A stretch of DNA of 64,000 nucleotides from Achromobacter dolens (GCF_902859745.1 NZ_CADIJW010000001.1:186001-250000); one strand, 5' to 3'. Shown: positions 31,579-40,692, counted from the first letter of the stretch. Made by a program: numbers and translations. The notes: generated by a model not told the origin, from the letters alone.

Positions 31579-33206
31579 CGGGCCGGCTCCTGGCGCTTCT
31601 TCATCGCGGTGGTGTCGACGCAGTTCGTGCTGCCGGGCAGCGTCGGCGCCAGCGCCTTCATTTCGCCGCGCTGGATCTTGTTGGTGGTGGTGAGCGGCAG
31701 GCTGTCGACGAAGGCGACGTAGCCGGGCGCCTTGTAATAGGCCAGTTGTTGCAGGCTCCACTGCACGATGTCGCGGGCCGCGTCGGCGCGGGCGGCGGCG
31801 TCGGCGGGCGCGGTTTCCGCCACCACGCAGGCCAGCACCTCGTCGCCGCGCACCGGGTCGGGCACGGCGGCCACCGCCACGGCCTTGACCAGCGGATGCT
31901 GCAGCAGCACGCTTTCGACTTCCACGGCGGAGATGTTCTCGCCGCTGCGGCGGATCACGTTCTTCTTGCGGTCGACGAAGCGCAGCGCGCCGTCGGCCTC
32001 GCGGCGCACGATGTCGCCGGTGTGGAACCAGCCGTCCTCCCAGGCCTGCGAAGTGGCCTCGGCGTCCTTCAGGTACCCGGCGAAGAAGCCGTAACGCGGG
32101 TCATCGCCGGCATGGCGCACCAGCAGCTCGCCCGGCTCGCCGGCCGCGGCCTCGCCGCCGTGGTCGGCGACGATGCGCACCTCTACGTCGTCCTCTTCGC
32201 GGCCGAAGCAACTGCTGCCGATGTGGCGCGGCTCCTGGTTGGCGATGATGACGGCCCCGGCGCCGGTTTCGGTCATGGCCCAGGCTTCCAGCAGCGGAAA
32301 ACCGAAGCGTTCCTCAAAGGGCTGGTGCAGCTTGCGGTCGACGCCCGCGCCGAAACCGAATCGGATGGCTGGCTGCCTGTCGCGCGCCGACGGTTCGGCC
32401 TTCATCAGGATCGCCGGCATCACGCCCAGGTAGTGCAGCACGGTGGCGCCGGATTCGCGCACGCTGTCCCACCAGGTCTTGGGATGAAAGCGGTCCAGTG
32501 GAATCAGGCAGCCGCCGGTCAGCACCATGGCCATGGCGGAATAAGCCATGGCGTTCATGTGCACCAGCGGCAGCGGCGTCAGCATGCGCTCCTCGCCGGG
32601 GCGCAGCTCGGCCAGGCCGCCGATGCGGGCGTACCAGCCGCCCGCGTGCAGGAAATAGCGATTCGGCAGGATGCAGCCCTTGGGACGGCCGGTGGTGCCG
32701 GACGTGTACAGCAGCGCGCACTCGGTCAGTTCATCCGGCTCGCCCGCCAGCGGCGCGGGGAAGGGCGCGGCGGGCGGGGCGTCGTCCGGCCCCATCACGC
32801 GCAGCGGCCGGCCGGCGCGCTCGGCGGCGGCCAGCAGGTCGGCGTGGCGCTCGGGCAGGGCCACCGCCAGCGCGATTTCGGAATGGCCGGTCAGGTACTC
32901 CAGTTCGGCCGCGCGCAGATCGGGGTTGATCGGCACCACCGACACGCCCAGCGCATTCAGCGCGAACCAGTGCAGGAAGAAGGCGGGGCGGTTTTCCAGC
33001 AGCAGGCCGGCGCGGTGGCCGTGGCCGTAGCCGGCGCGGGCATAGGCCGCGCGCAGCGTCTCGATGGCGGCGGCAGCCTGCGCATAGCCCAGTTCGCCGG
33101 CGCCGATGCCGTAGATGCCGGCGGTTTCCGGCAGGATGCACAGGAAGGGCCGGGCGCCGTGGCGGGCCGCGGTGTCCAGGAAAGCCTGGTGGACGGTGGT
33201 GCTCAC
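31575..33206 (-). CDS. AMP-forming acyl/aryl-CoA synthetase
   Basis: A 543-residue member of the acyl-adenylate superfamily that activates a carboxylic acid with ATP and CoA. The P-loop-like ALLYTSGTTGRPKGC (~165-178), the MTETG motif (~312), the hinge and GDIVRREADG (~395) and the C-terminal catalytic lysine region TTTNKIQRGEMK (~515-526) are intact. It follows the oxygenase beta-subunit gene by 9 bp and overlaps the thiolase-fold gene by 4 bp. In the cluster it would form the CoA thioester needed by the aldolase-like step. The substrate is probably the hydroxylated aromatic acetic acid made by the dioxygenase, by inference. Confidence 0.88.
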   Translation of the reverse strand: MSTTVHQAFLDTAARHGARPFLCILPETAGIYGIGAGELGYAQAAAAIETLRAAYARAGYGHGHRAGLLLENRPAFFLHWFALNALGVSVVPINPDLRAAELEYLTGHSEIALAVALPERHADLLAAAERAGRPLRVMGPDDAPPAAPFPAPLAGEPDELTECALLYTSGTTGRPKGCILPNRYFLHAGGWYARIGGLAELRPGEERMLTPLPLVHMNAMAYSAMAMVLTGGCLIPLDRFHPKTWWDSVRESGATVLHYLGVMPAILMKAEPSARDRQPAIRFGFGAGVDRKLHQPFEERFGFPLLEAWAMTETGAGAVIIANQEPRHIGSSCFGREEDDVEVRIVADHGGEAAAGEPGELLVRHAGDDPRYGFFAGYLKDAEATSQAWEDGWFHTGDIVRREADGALRFVDRKKNVIRRSGENISAVEVESVLLQHPLVKAVAVAAVPDPVRGDEVLACVVAETAPADAAARADAARDIVQWSLQQLAYYKAPGYVAFVDSLPLTTTNKIQRGEMKALAPTLPGSTNCVDTTAMKKRQEPAR

Positions 33207-33215
33207 AAGCCGCTC

Positions 33216-33707
33216 CTACATGAACAATTGGATGTTGCCGAACGCGGCGTCGCAGTTCACCAGGTCGACGCGCTTGAGGCGGATACGCAGCGCGCCGTCC
33301 TGCTCGACCAGGTGATGCGTGGCCCAGCCGGCGTACAGCGTCTGCGCGTCCTGCCGCGTCTCGACGTAATGGAAGGCGGTGCGCACCACGTGGCGGCCCT
33401 GGTCCGGCGCCGAATCGGGATGGTCGTGTTCGACCGTGGGCGCCTGCAGCAGATGATGGCAACGGCTCTTGGGCTGCTGCGAGAAGGTGCGCTGGCCGGC
33501 GAGGCGCTCGACCCGCACGCGCAGCAGCAGCTTGTCCTCGTACATGAGCGAGGCGTGCAGGCGGGCGTCGGTCTGGCCGTGGGCCAGCGGCATCCAGTAG
33601 TGGCCGTCCTCGGTGTACAGATCCAGCCAGTCCTCGAAGCGCAACTCGTCGAGCAGGCGCGCCTCGGCGTAGACGAAATCGATCAGGTCGCGGTCGCTCA
33701 AGCTCAT
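33216..33707 (-). CDS. Rieske dioxygenase, beta subunit
   Basis: A 163-residue small subunit of the ring-hydroxylating dioxygenase. Typical traits are FVYAEARLLDELRFEDWLDLY (split; ~9-29), DGHYWMPLA (~32-40) and the terminal acid/basic strand ending NIQLFM. ATG 33707 overlaps the alpha-subunit stop by 4 bp (ATGA), while a longer open frame upstream is out of register with the alpha gene. Together with alpha (33704-35017) and the reductase (35045-36022) it forms a two-component dioxygenase similar in composition to the auxin dioxygenase IadDE that I recall from Variovorax. Confidence 0.87.
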   Translation of the reverse strand: MSLSDRDLIDFVYAEARLLDELRFEDWLDLYTEDGHYWMPLAHGQTDARLHASLMYEDKLLLRVRVERLAGQRTFSQQPKSRCHHLLQAPTVEHDHPDSAPDQGRHVVRTAFHYVETRQDAQTLYAGWATHHLVEQDGALRIRLKRVDLVNCDAAFGNIQLFM

Positions 33708-35017
33708 GCCTGCTCCGTCATGTAGCGGCCCCATGCGCGGTATTGGTTGCGCATCTGCCATTCGTTGGTGCCGTTGGTGGTGACGTTCTTCTGGCCGATT
33801 TCGGCGGGGTCGTACAGGCGGCCGACGTTGACCCAGTCGCGGGCGCGCGATTGCAGGCCATCCTGCGCGCGCTCGTACATCTCCAGGTCGTCGTGGCCGA
33901 CCACCGAGGTGGGCGCGTTGATCAGGCGGTTGTACATGAGAGTGCGTTCCAGCAGCAGGTCGGGCGCGCCGACCAGGCGGAAGGTCCACGACTCCACCAG
34001 GGTGCGGTCGGCGGCGATCGGCTTGAACACGCGCAGGGTCTGGATCGGGCCCTTGACCATGATGTTGGGGAAGTACACGGTGTTGTGGCGCACGTCGCCC
34101 AGGATCTGGCGGGCGCGTTCCTCGCCATAGGCGGCGACCATCGACTCCCAGTAACCCGGAATGCCTGAATAGGCGGCGTGGATCGAATCGGACACGCCGG
34201 TGTGTCCGTGGCCGTTTTCCCAGACGCGGATGCCCATGTTCTCGAAGAACTCGTAGGGCGAGATGAATGGCGCGAACAGTTCCACCGCCATCGGCTTGGG
34301 CGTGCCGGCCGGGGCTTGTTCCCAGACCTTGACCGCGGTGCCGGCCGACGACTCGTGCGCCACCATCGGATGGCAGGTGTCGGTCTGGTTGTCGACCAGC
34401 ATCTTCCAGTTGCAGCGGTGCATGTAGCGCAGCACGCCGCCGGCCACTTCCAGCCGGCCCTCGGGCGAGCGGTCGACCATGTTGTCCAGCGTCGACAGCG
34501 CGTCGCCGAAGAAGTCTTCGAACGACTGGCCGTTCGGGTTCAGGCGGCAGAACACGAAGCCGCGATGGTTGCGCACGTCTTTCACCGCCGCCATGCCCTG
34601 GCTGGCCTCACACTGCTCCAGGCCGGTGTTCTCATAGCCTTTTTTCAGCGGGATCGACAGCAGGCTGCCGTCGGTCTTGAAGGTCCAGGCGTGGTACGGG
34701 CAGCGGAAGAACTTGCCGGTGTTGCCGCAGGCGTCGCCCGCCACCATGGTGCCCTTGTGCGGGCAGCGGTTGTGCAGCACGCGCACCGAACGGTCGCTGT
34801 GGCGCACCATCACCACCGGCTGGTTGCCGACGGTGGTGGTGATGTAGTCGCCGGGGTTGGGCACCTGGCTGTCGTGGCCGACGTAGACCCAGGTGTTGGC
34901 GTACAGCCGTTCCATCTCCAGGTCGAACAATTCATCGTCGATGAACAGGTCCTTGTGCACCTCGGTCTCGCGCAGCAGGGCGCGGATGGCGTCGGGGTTG
35001 TCGCGGTATTTGGCCAT
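33704..35017 (-). CDS. Rieske dioxygenase, alpha subunit
   Basis: The catalytic subunit, 437 residues. The Rieske ligands are C85, H87, C106 and H109 (RCPHKGT ... RCPYHAW); the first motif has Lys where most family members have Arg (CxHRG). The mononuclear iron site is D213-x2-H216-x4-H221 (DTCHPMVAH). Overall it resembles alpha subunits of the benzoate/IacC/IadD sort rather than the naphthalene type. It sits between its reductase (27 bp upstream) and its beta subunit (overlapping). In the cluster context the first oxidation of an indole- or aryl-acetic acid is the likely job. Substrate identity is inference; enzyme class is secure. Confidence 0.9.
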   Translation of the reverse strand: MAKYRDNPDAIRALLRETEVHKDLFIDDELFDLEMERLYANTWVYVGHDSQVPNPGDYITTTVGNQPVVMVRHSDRSVRVLHNRCPHKGTMVAGDACGNTGKFFRCPYHAWTFKTDGSLLSIPLKKGYENTGLEQCEASQGMAAVKDVRNHRGFVFCRLNPNGQSFEDFFGDALSTLDNMVDRSPEGRLEVAGGVLRYMHRCNWKMLVDNQTDTCHPMVAHESSAGTAVKVWEQAPAGTPKPMAVELFAPFISPYEFFENMGIRVWENGHGHTGVSDSIHAAYSGIPGYWESMVAAYGEERARQILGDVRHNTVYFPNIMVKGPIQTLRVFKPIAADRTLVESWTFRLVGAPDLLLERTLMYNRLINAPTSVVGHDDLEMYERAQDGLQSRARDWVNVGRLYDPAEIGQKNVTTNGTNEWQMRNQYRAWGRYMTEQA

Positions 35018-35044
35018 GGGAGTCTCCTCTTGTCGCGCCCGGCC

Positions 35045-36022
35045 CTACAGGTCCAGCACCAGGCGCGCCGACTTGGCGCGCGAGATGCAGATCTGGATGA
35101 TCTTGCCGCTGGCTTTCTCGGTATCCGACAGGTAGTAGTCGCGGTGGTCCGGCTCGCCCTCCAGCACGGTAGCCTGGCACACGCCGCATTCGCCGCGCTT
35201 GCAGTCGTACATCGGGTCGCAGCCTTCTTCTTCCATGACGTCGACGATGGTCTTGTCGGCGGGAATCGTCAGCACCCGGCCGGACTGGCGCAGCTCGACC
35301 TCGAAGGGCTGGTCGCCGGCCTGCGGCGCGGCGGTCGCGAACAGCTCGAAATGGATGTGGGCGTCGGGCCAGTGGCGGGCGCGCGCTTCGTGGATGACGG
35401 CGTCGATCAGGCCCTTGGGGCCGCAGACGTACAGGTGCTGGCGCGGGTTGGCGGCGTCCAGCAGCGCCTTCAGGTCGAAGCGGCAGGAAGCGTCGTCGTC
35501 CGCATGCGGCACCAGCGCGTCGCCAGCCAGCGCCTGCAATTCCGGCAGGAACGCCAGTTGGTCGCGGCTGCGGCCGCTGTAGTGCAGTTCGAAGGCGCGG
35601 CCGGCGGACTTGAGCGCCGCCGCCATCGACGCCACCGGCGTGATGCCGATGCCGCCGGCGATCAGCACCACCGGTTCGTCGCCAGCCGGACCCTCGTGCA
35701 GCGGGAAATCGTTCTTCGGCCCTTCGACGCTGAGCGTGTCGCCCACCGCCAGGCCATGCATGTGGCGCGAGCCGCCCGCGCTGGCTTCTTCCAGCCGCAC
35801 GCCCAGGCGATATTCGACGGGTTCGGCGAAGCGGCCGGCTTCCGGCGTCAGTTGCACCAGCGAGTAGCAGCGCGGTTCGCGCAGGCCCGGCACGCTGACC
35901 TTAAGGTGGGCGCCGGGGCCGAAGGCGGGCAGGGCGCCGCCGTCTTCGCGCGCCAGGCGCAGCGAGCGGATCAGCGGCGATTCCTGGCGGACTTCACGGA
36001 CGATGAGTTTCAGGGTTTGCAC
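35045..36022 (-). CDS. Phthalate dioxygenase-type reductase (flavin, NAD, C-terminal 2Fe-2S)
   Basis: A 325-residue single-chain reductase that passes electrons from NAD(P)H to the dioxygenase. Domains in order are flavin-binding barrel (YSLVQL ... EGPKNDFPL, ~45-115), NAD domain (AGGIGITPVASM, ~125-136; VCGPKGLI, ~213) and a plant-type 2Fe-2S ferredoxin at the C-terminus (CKRGECGVC, then a fourth Cys in ICISRA). That order marks the PDR class. The start is taken as GTG 36022, giving VQTLKLIVREV; a longer frame would overlap iorB and looks spurious. Only 22 bp separate it from iorB, so one operon is likely. Confidence 0.87.
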   Translation of the reverse strand: MQTLKLIVREVRQESPLIRSLRLAREDGGALPAFGPGAHLKVSVPGLREPRCYSLVQLTPEAGRFAEPVEYRLGVRLEEASAGGSRHMHGLAVGDTLSVEGPKNDFPLHEGPAGDEPVVLIAGGIGITPVASMAAALKSAGRAFELHYSGRSRDQLAFLPELQALAGDALVPHADDDASCRFDLKALLDAANPRQHLYVCGPKGLIDAVIHEARARHWPDAHIHFELFATAAPQAGDQPFEVELRQSGRVLTIPADKTIVDVMEEEGCDPMYDCKRGECGVCQATVLEGEPDHRDYYLSDTEKASGKIIQICISRAKSARLVLDL

Positions 36023-36044
36023 GGCGTTCGTCTCTATCTCGATG

Positions 36045-37589
36045 TCAGGCGGCCAGTTTCTCGGCCAGTTGGCGTTCCATGGGGCCGCATTTCTCGTCGG
36101 CCAGCGCGGCCTGGCGCAAGGCGCGCAGCGAAGCCGCGGCATCGGGCCGGCCCGCCAGTTGGGCGGCGGCCGCGATCAATTGGCGGTACTTGCCGCCGCC
36201 GCGCGCGTGGGTGTCGCTGTAGCCCTTGACCAGGCGGCGGCAGTTGACGGTCTCGACGGCCAGGTCGTAGTCGCGCGGCGCCAGGCTGGCGATCAGGTCG
36301 AGCCATTGGGTCAGGCCCTCGGATTCGATCTGGTGGCGCAGCGTGCGGCGGCGGAAGCGCCGCATGCCGGCCAGCGTGTACAGCATCAGGAAGCCGACCA
36401 GCGTGCCGCTCTGCATGCGGCGGCCCTTGCCCAGGCGGCGTTCGACGAAGCCGCCGAAGGCCTTCGACCGTTCGAGCCAGCGGCCCAGCCCGGCCGGCAG
36501 CGTGCCGCAGATTTCCTCCAGCCGCGGATGCATGAATTCGGTGGTGTAGACCAGTTGGTCCGGCTTGGCGCCGACTTCGGCGCGCACGCGCTCGAAGCGG
36601 CTGCCGCGCGTCTTCAGGTCGGCCACGCGGATCACGTCGTCATAGGCCATGGCGGTGGCCAGGTAGCGCGCGGCGGCACAGGTCAGCGCCCATTGCTTCG
36701 ATTCGCCGCCGTGGCGCGCGTCGAGTTCGCGGATCGCGGCCATGCGGGCCAGGTAGTCCTCGGCATAGGCCAGGTCCTGGAACTCGATCTGGCGGCGCGC
36801 GCCGGCCGTCAACATCGGCTGCGCACAGGCGGGGAAATCGCGCGTGATGCGGTCCAGCAGCGCCTGCGCCGCCGGGCTGGCGGCGCGTTCGGGCACGACC
36901 GGCTGTGGCCGGGTCAGGTCGATCGCGGCCGGTTGCGCGGGCGCCTGGTCGGCGGCCTCGAAGCCGAGCGCGAAGGCGCGCAGGCTGGCGTCCACGCCGA
37001 CGCCGGCGCGGCGCACGGTGGCCTCGAAGTCGTCGCGCGAGAACGGCAGCGCGCCGCTGCCGGCGACGGCGCCGAACAGGCTGGCGCTGATGACGCTGCC
37101 GGCGCGGTCGGCCAGGTCCTGCAGGTCGAAGCAGAGGAAGCGGCGGGCCGCCGCGCGGCCGGCCTCCAGTACCTTGTTGGGATCGGCGATGCCGTTGCCC
37201 GGCGCCGATTTCTCGCTGACCGCGTAGCTGCGGTGCGACGAGGCGATCAGCACGCTGCGGTCGGGCGTCACCAGCCCGCGCTGGATGGCGCGGCCGCCTT
37301 CCATCAGTTCGGCCGCCACCACCAGATCGACGTCGCCCGGCGTGGGCATCAGCGCCAGCGCGGGCGGGCGTCCGGCGCGCGTCACGTCGGATTCGGGCAG
37401 CAGTTCCAGGTAATAGATGGTGGCGCCGGTGCGCTGCGCCACGCCCGGCACCGAGGTGGTCTGGGCCCACCAGCCGGCGTGCTCGGCCATGTCGACGATC
37501 CAGTCGGCCAGCACGCCGCCGCCCTGGCCGCCCATGGCCAGGATGGCGATCTTGATGGGAGTGCCTTGCTGCAATGCCACCGGGTTCAT
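36045..37589 (-). CDS. iorB: Indolepyruvate oxidoreductase-type protein, gamma-domain subunit (IorB-like)
   Basis: A 514-residue subunit. Residues ~10-190 form the 2-oxoacid oxidoreductase gamma domain, with the glycine-rich AILAMGGQGGGVLADWIV near the start. The remaining ~300 residues are an extension that I associate with the long bacterial IorB/DUF6537 type; archaeal IorB is only about 200 residues. The extension is Arg-rich and has no recognised cofactor motif. It lies 11 bp after iorA. The pair would oxidatively decarboxylate a 2-oxo acid to an acyl-CoA. In this cluster an aryl-glyoxylate such as isatinate (2-aminobenzoylformate) is a reasonable substrate, by inference. Confidence 0.85.
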   Translation of the reverse strand: MNPVALQQGTPIKIAILAMGGQGGGVLADWIVDMAEHAGWWAQTTSVPGVAQRTGATIYYLELLPESDVTRAGRPPALALMPTPGDVDLVVAAELMEGGRAIQRGLVTPDRSVLIASSHRSYAVSEKSAPGNGIADPNKVLEAGRAAARRFLCFDLQDLADRAGSVISASLFGAVAGSGALPFSRDDFEATVRRAGVGVDASLRAFALGFEAADQAPAQPAAIDLTRPQPVVPERAASPAAQALLDRITRDFPACAQPMLTAGARRQIEFQDLAYAEDYLARMAAIRELDARHGGESKQWALTCAAARYLATAMAYDDVIRVADLKTRGSRFERVRAEVGAKPDQLVYTTEFMHPRLEEICGTLPAGLGRWLERSKAFGGFVERRLGKGRRMQSGTLVGFLMLYTLAGMRRFRRRTLRHQIESEGLTQWLDLIASLAPRDYDLAVETVNCRRLVKGYSDTHARGGGKYRQLIAAAAQLAGRPDAAASLRALRQAALADEKCGPMERQLAEKLAA

Positions 37590-37600
37590 GGGGCGGGTCC

Positions 37601-39826
37601 TCACAGGGCGAATTTGGCCAGGCGCGCTTCGCGGCGGCGCTGCAGGTAGCCGATCACGCCCTGGCGCAGGCGCGCCAGGAAACGGTCGCGGCCGCTGGGG
37701 TTGTGGACGATGTCGGCGCGGTAGAACGACGGGCACAGCACGGCGGCGTGCGCCACTTCGCCGCAGTTGCCGCAGCCGACGCAACTGCTCTCGACGTGGG
37801 CGACCGGATCTTCCTTGAGGGGATCGCCGCTGTCCTTGACCGTCAGCGACGGGCAGCCGGACAGCCGGATACAGGCATGGTCGCCGGTACAGACGTCGGG
37901 GTCGACGCCGAAGCGTTCCTTGACCACGCGCTTGCCCGCCTTGACTGCCTGGTTGAACAGCGGCTTGATGCGGCGCTGCTTGTTCAGCATGCATTCCGAC
38001 TGGGCGATGATTACCTTGGGGCCCTTGATGTCGGTGGTCAGCGCTTCCTCGATGGTGGCGCGCACCTTGGCCACGTCATAGGTGCGGTCCAGCGTGCGCA
38101 CCCACTTCACGCCCACGCCGCGCACGGCCTGGTCGATGGGGTTGTTGGTGGAGCGGTCCGGATTCTCGGCGCGCGAGGACAGGATGTCCTGCCCGCCGGT
38201 GGCCGAGGCATAGAAGTTGTCGACGATGACGATAACGCCGTCGTACTTGTTGAACACCGCGTTGCCGATGCCCGAGGCCAGGCCGTTGTGCCAGAAGCCG
38301 CCGTCGCCCATGATCGAGATGGGCCGCTTGGCCGCGGGCACGTTGAAGGCCGCGGCGCTGGAGGCGCCCAGGCCGTAGCCCATGGTGGTCGCGCCCAGGT
38401 TGAACGGCGGCAGGATCGAGAACAGGTGGCAGCCGATGTCGCAGGAGATATGGTGCTGGCCCAGCTTTTCCTGCGCCAGCGTCAGGGCCGAGAAGATCGG
38501 CCGCTCCGGACAGCCGGTACAGAAGCCGGCCGGGCGCGGCGGCACCACGGCGGCCAGTTCCGCGACGTGCTTGTGGAAGGTGATGGGCTGCTCGGCCGGA
38601 CGCGGCGCGGGCTTGGGCCGGGTGATTTCGGTGACCTGCAGCGCGGGCTCGGCGGCGCCAGCGTCGGCGGCCACGGCCGGATGGGTCTGCAGCGATTCGG
38701 GGCGTTCGCGCTTGAGGAATTCGCGCAGGCCGTCGCGCATCACCTGGGTGGTGTATTCGCCCGCCATCGGCAGCACGTCCTTGCCGGACAGCTTCGTATC
38801 GACGCCGGCCTTGCGCAGCACCGCGTGCAGGGCCTGTTCCAGGTAGTCGGGCTGGCCTTCCTCCAGCAGCAGCACGGCGCGCTTGCCGCGGCAGAAGTCG
38901 ATGGCCTCGTCCTCGATCACGGGGTAGGCCACGTTCATCACGTACAGCGGGATGCGGCTGTTGCCGAAGTTGTCGGCCAGGCCCAGCAGTTGCAGCGCGC
39001 GGATCACGCCGTTGTACAGGCCGCCCTGCAGGATCAGGCCGATGTCGTCCTGGTCGCCGTCGAAGTGCTCGTTGAGCTTGTGCTCCTTGATATAGCGGAT
39101 GGCGGCGGGCCAGCGTTCCTTGATCTTTTCCTGCTCGTGCAGGAACGAGGCCGGCGGCAGCACGATGCGGCTGGTGTCGCGCGCCGGGCTTTCCAGCGCC
39201 TGGGCCAGCGAGAACGCCGGCCGCTGGTTGTCCTTGGCGATGAAGCGGCCGTGCACGTGGCAGCCGCGGATGCGCAATTGCAGCATCACCGGCGTCTTGC
39301 TGGCCTCCGACAGCGCGAAGCCGTCTTCCACCGCCTTGACCATGCTTTCCAGGTTAGGGCGCGGATCGAGCAGCCAGATCTGCGATTTCATGGCGAACGC
39401 GTGCGAGCGTTCCTGCATGATGGACGAGCCTTCGCCGTAGTCTTCGCCGACGATGATGAGCGAGCCGCCGGTGACGCCGCCCGAGGCCAGGTTGGCCAGC
39501 GCGTCGGAGGCGACGTTGGTGCCGACGGTGGATTTCCAGGTGACCGCGCCGCGGATCGGGTACATGACCGAGGCGGCCAGCGTGGCGGCGGCGGTGGCTT
39601 CCGAGGCGCTGGCCTCGAAGTGCACGCCGAGTTCCTGCAGGATGTCGTTGGCGTCGGCCAGCACGTCCATCAGGTGCGAGATGGGCGAGCCCTGGTAGCC
39701 CGCGACATAGCCCACGCCGGACTGCAGCAGCGCCTTGGTGACCGCGAGAATCCCCTCGCCGCGGAACTCCTCGCCCGCGCCGATGCGCAACTGCTGGACT
39801 TCTTTCTTGAAAGACCTTTCAGCCAT
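37601..39826 (-). CDS. iorA: Indolepyruvate oxidoreductase-type protein, TPP and ferredoxin subunit (IorA-like)
   Basis: A 741-residue subunit carrying the alpha (pyrimidine-binding, ~15-200), linker (~330-420) and beta (TPP/Mg, ~465-620) domains. The TPP motif is GDGGFWHNGLASG ... VDNFYAS. The cysteines of the TPP domain iron-sulfur site are in FCTGCPERP and SCDIGCHLF. The C-terminus has two ferredoxin-like motifs (VCTGDHACIRLSGCPS and CVGCGNCGEVAH). ATG 39826 has a strong GGAGGAG site 6 bp upstream; ATG 39853 is a weaker choice. It is the first gene of the minus-strand catabolic operon and is divergent from marR. Confidence 0.9.
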   Translation of the reverse strand: MAERSFKKEVQQLRIGAGEEFRGEGILAVTKALLQSGVGYVAGYQGSPISHLMDVLADANDILQELGVHFEASASEATAAATLAASVMYPIRGAVTWKSTVGTNVASDALANLASGGVTGGSLIIVGEDYGEGSSIMQERSHAFAMKSQIWLLDPRPNLESMVKAVEDGFALSEASKTPVMLQLRIRGCHVHGRFIAKDNQRPAFSLAQALESPARDTSRIVLPPASFLHEQEKIKERWPAAIRYIKEHKLNEHFDGDQDDIGLILQGGLYNGVIRALQLLGLADNFGNSRIPLYVMNVAYPVIEDEAIDFCRGKRAVLLLEEGQPDYLEQALHAVLRKAGVDTKLSGKDVLPMAGEYTTQVMRDGLREFLKRERPESLQTHPAVAADAGAAEPALQVTEITRPKPAPRPAEQPITFHKHVAELAAVVPPRPAGFCTGCPERPIFSALTLAQEKLGQHHISCDIGCHLFSILPPFNLGATTMGYGLGASSAAAFNVPAAKRPISIMGDGGFWHNGLASGIGNAVFNKYDGVIVIVDNFYASATGGQDILSSRAENPDRSTNNPIDQAVRGVGVKWVRTLDRTYDVAKVRATIEEALTTDIKGPKVIIAQSECMLNKQRRIKPLFNQAVKAGKRVVKERFGVDPDVCTGDHACIRLSGCPSLTVKDSGDPLKEDPVAHVESSCVGCGNCGEVAHAAVLCPSFYRADIVHNPSGRDRFLARLRQGVIGYLQRRREARLAKFAL

Positions 39827-40197
39827 CTCGAACTCCTCCACGCGGACCGGCATCCGGGTCCCGAAGCCATGCTGCTGCGCAGCACGCCCATGTCACGAAA
39901 TTTCGCTCTGAAAAATACTTTAGGAGTCAACGTTTTAGCTGTCAACAAAAAAGATGAAATTTCATGGAATCAAAAAAATATCACGCGAAAACAAGGGTGT
40001 ATATACTGGTTGTTCTCTATCCGAGTGCTCGTGAAAACGCGCTTTGATGGTGCAAAAACGGGTCGCGATTCGGGGTATACCCTGTGCTGCGCAACAGCAT
40101 TGCGCCGCGTCATGGCGCCAGCGCGCGCCATCGTGGTGCAATGCGCCTGCCGGCCTCGGGTCGCCTATTCAATATTGATGCGTGGGAGCGGAACAAC
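39827..40197. promoter_or_regulatory. AT-rich divergent regulatory region, iorA operon / marR
   Basis: A 371-bp region with a markedly AT-rich part at 39899-40000 in GC-rich surroundings. It holds a perfect 12-bp palindrome ATGAAATTTCAT (39954-39965), a 13-bp direct repeat TTTAGGAGTCAAC / TTTAGCTGTCAAC (39919-39931 and 39934-39946, two mismatches), and a perfect 10-bp palindrome GGGTATACCC (40073-40082). These are good candidates for MarR operators controlling both directions. No start sites can be fixed from sequence alone. Confidence 0.55.
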
Positions 40198-40692
40198 ATG
40201 CGGTCGGACAAGCACGGCGGCGGTACCCGGGACGGCGGTGCGCGGTTCGTCGATGACTACCTGGCCTACCTGCTGGCACAGGCCAGCCAGCGCATCTCGG
40301 CGGAGTTCCATCAGCAGGTGAAAGCGGCTGGCCTGTCGGTCACCGAATGGCGGGTGCTGGCCAGCCTGGAAGGCAGCGCTGGCGAAACCATCGGCGACCT
40401 GGCGGTGCTGGCGATCACCAAGCAACCGACCTTGAGCAAGGTGGTGCAGCGCATGGAAACCGAAGGGCTGGTGACGCGCACCGAAGTGCGCGCCGACCGC
40501 CGCCAGACGCGCGTGGTCATCACCACCAAGGGCCGCCATCTGATCGCCGCGCTATGCGAGCAGGCCATGCAGCACCAGAAGGCGGTGCTGGCGCCGTTCG
40601 GCGATGATCAGGCGGCCCTGCTGATTGACATGCTGCGCCGCCTGATGGCCGAGCACGTGCCGCTCGACCTGCCGCTGGACGCCGACGAATAG
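40198..40692 (+). CDS. MarR-family transcriptional regulator
   Basis: A 164-residue winged-helix regulator. The helix-turn-helix and wing span ~50-110 (LSVTEWRVLASLEG, ITKQPTLSKVVQRMETEGLV, RADRRQTRVVITTKG), with the Asp-Arg-Arg wing tip that MarR proteins use for minor-groove contacts. GGGAGCGG lies about 8 bp before ATG 40198. It is divergent from the dioxygenase/IOR operon with palindromes between them, so it probably represses that operon until a substrate binds. In auxin-degrading Variovorax the equivalent locus is, as I recall, controlled by a MarR protein that binds indole-3-acetate. Confidence 0.88.
   Translation: MRSDKHGGGTRDGGARFVDDYLAYLLAQASQRISAEFHQQVKAAGLSVTEWRVLASLEGSAGETIGDLAVLAITKQPTLSKVVQRMETEGLVTRTEVRADRRQTRVVITTKGRHLIAALCEQAMQHQKAVLAPFGDDQAALLIDMLRRLMAEHVPLDLPLDADE

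Noticed and set aside
37574-40321. Open frame of 915 codons on the plus strand over iorA
   Set aside because: Antisense shadow of iorA and its promoter region; the sense frame has TPP and iron-sulfur motifs and a strong ribosome site.
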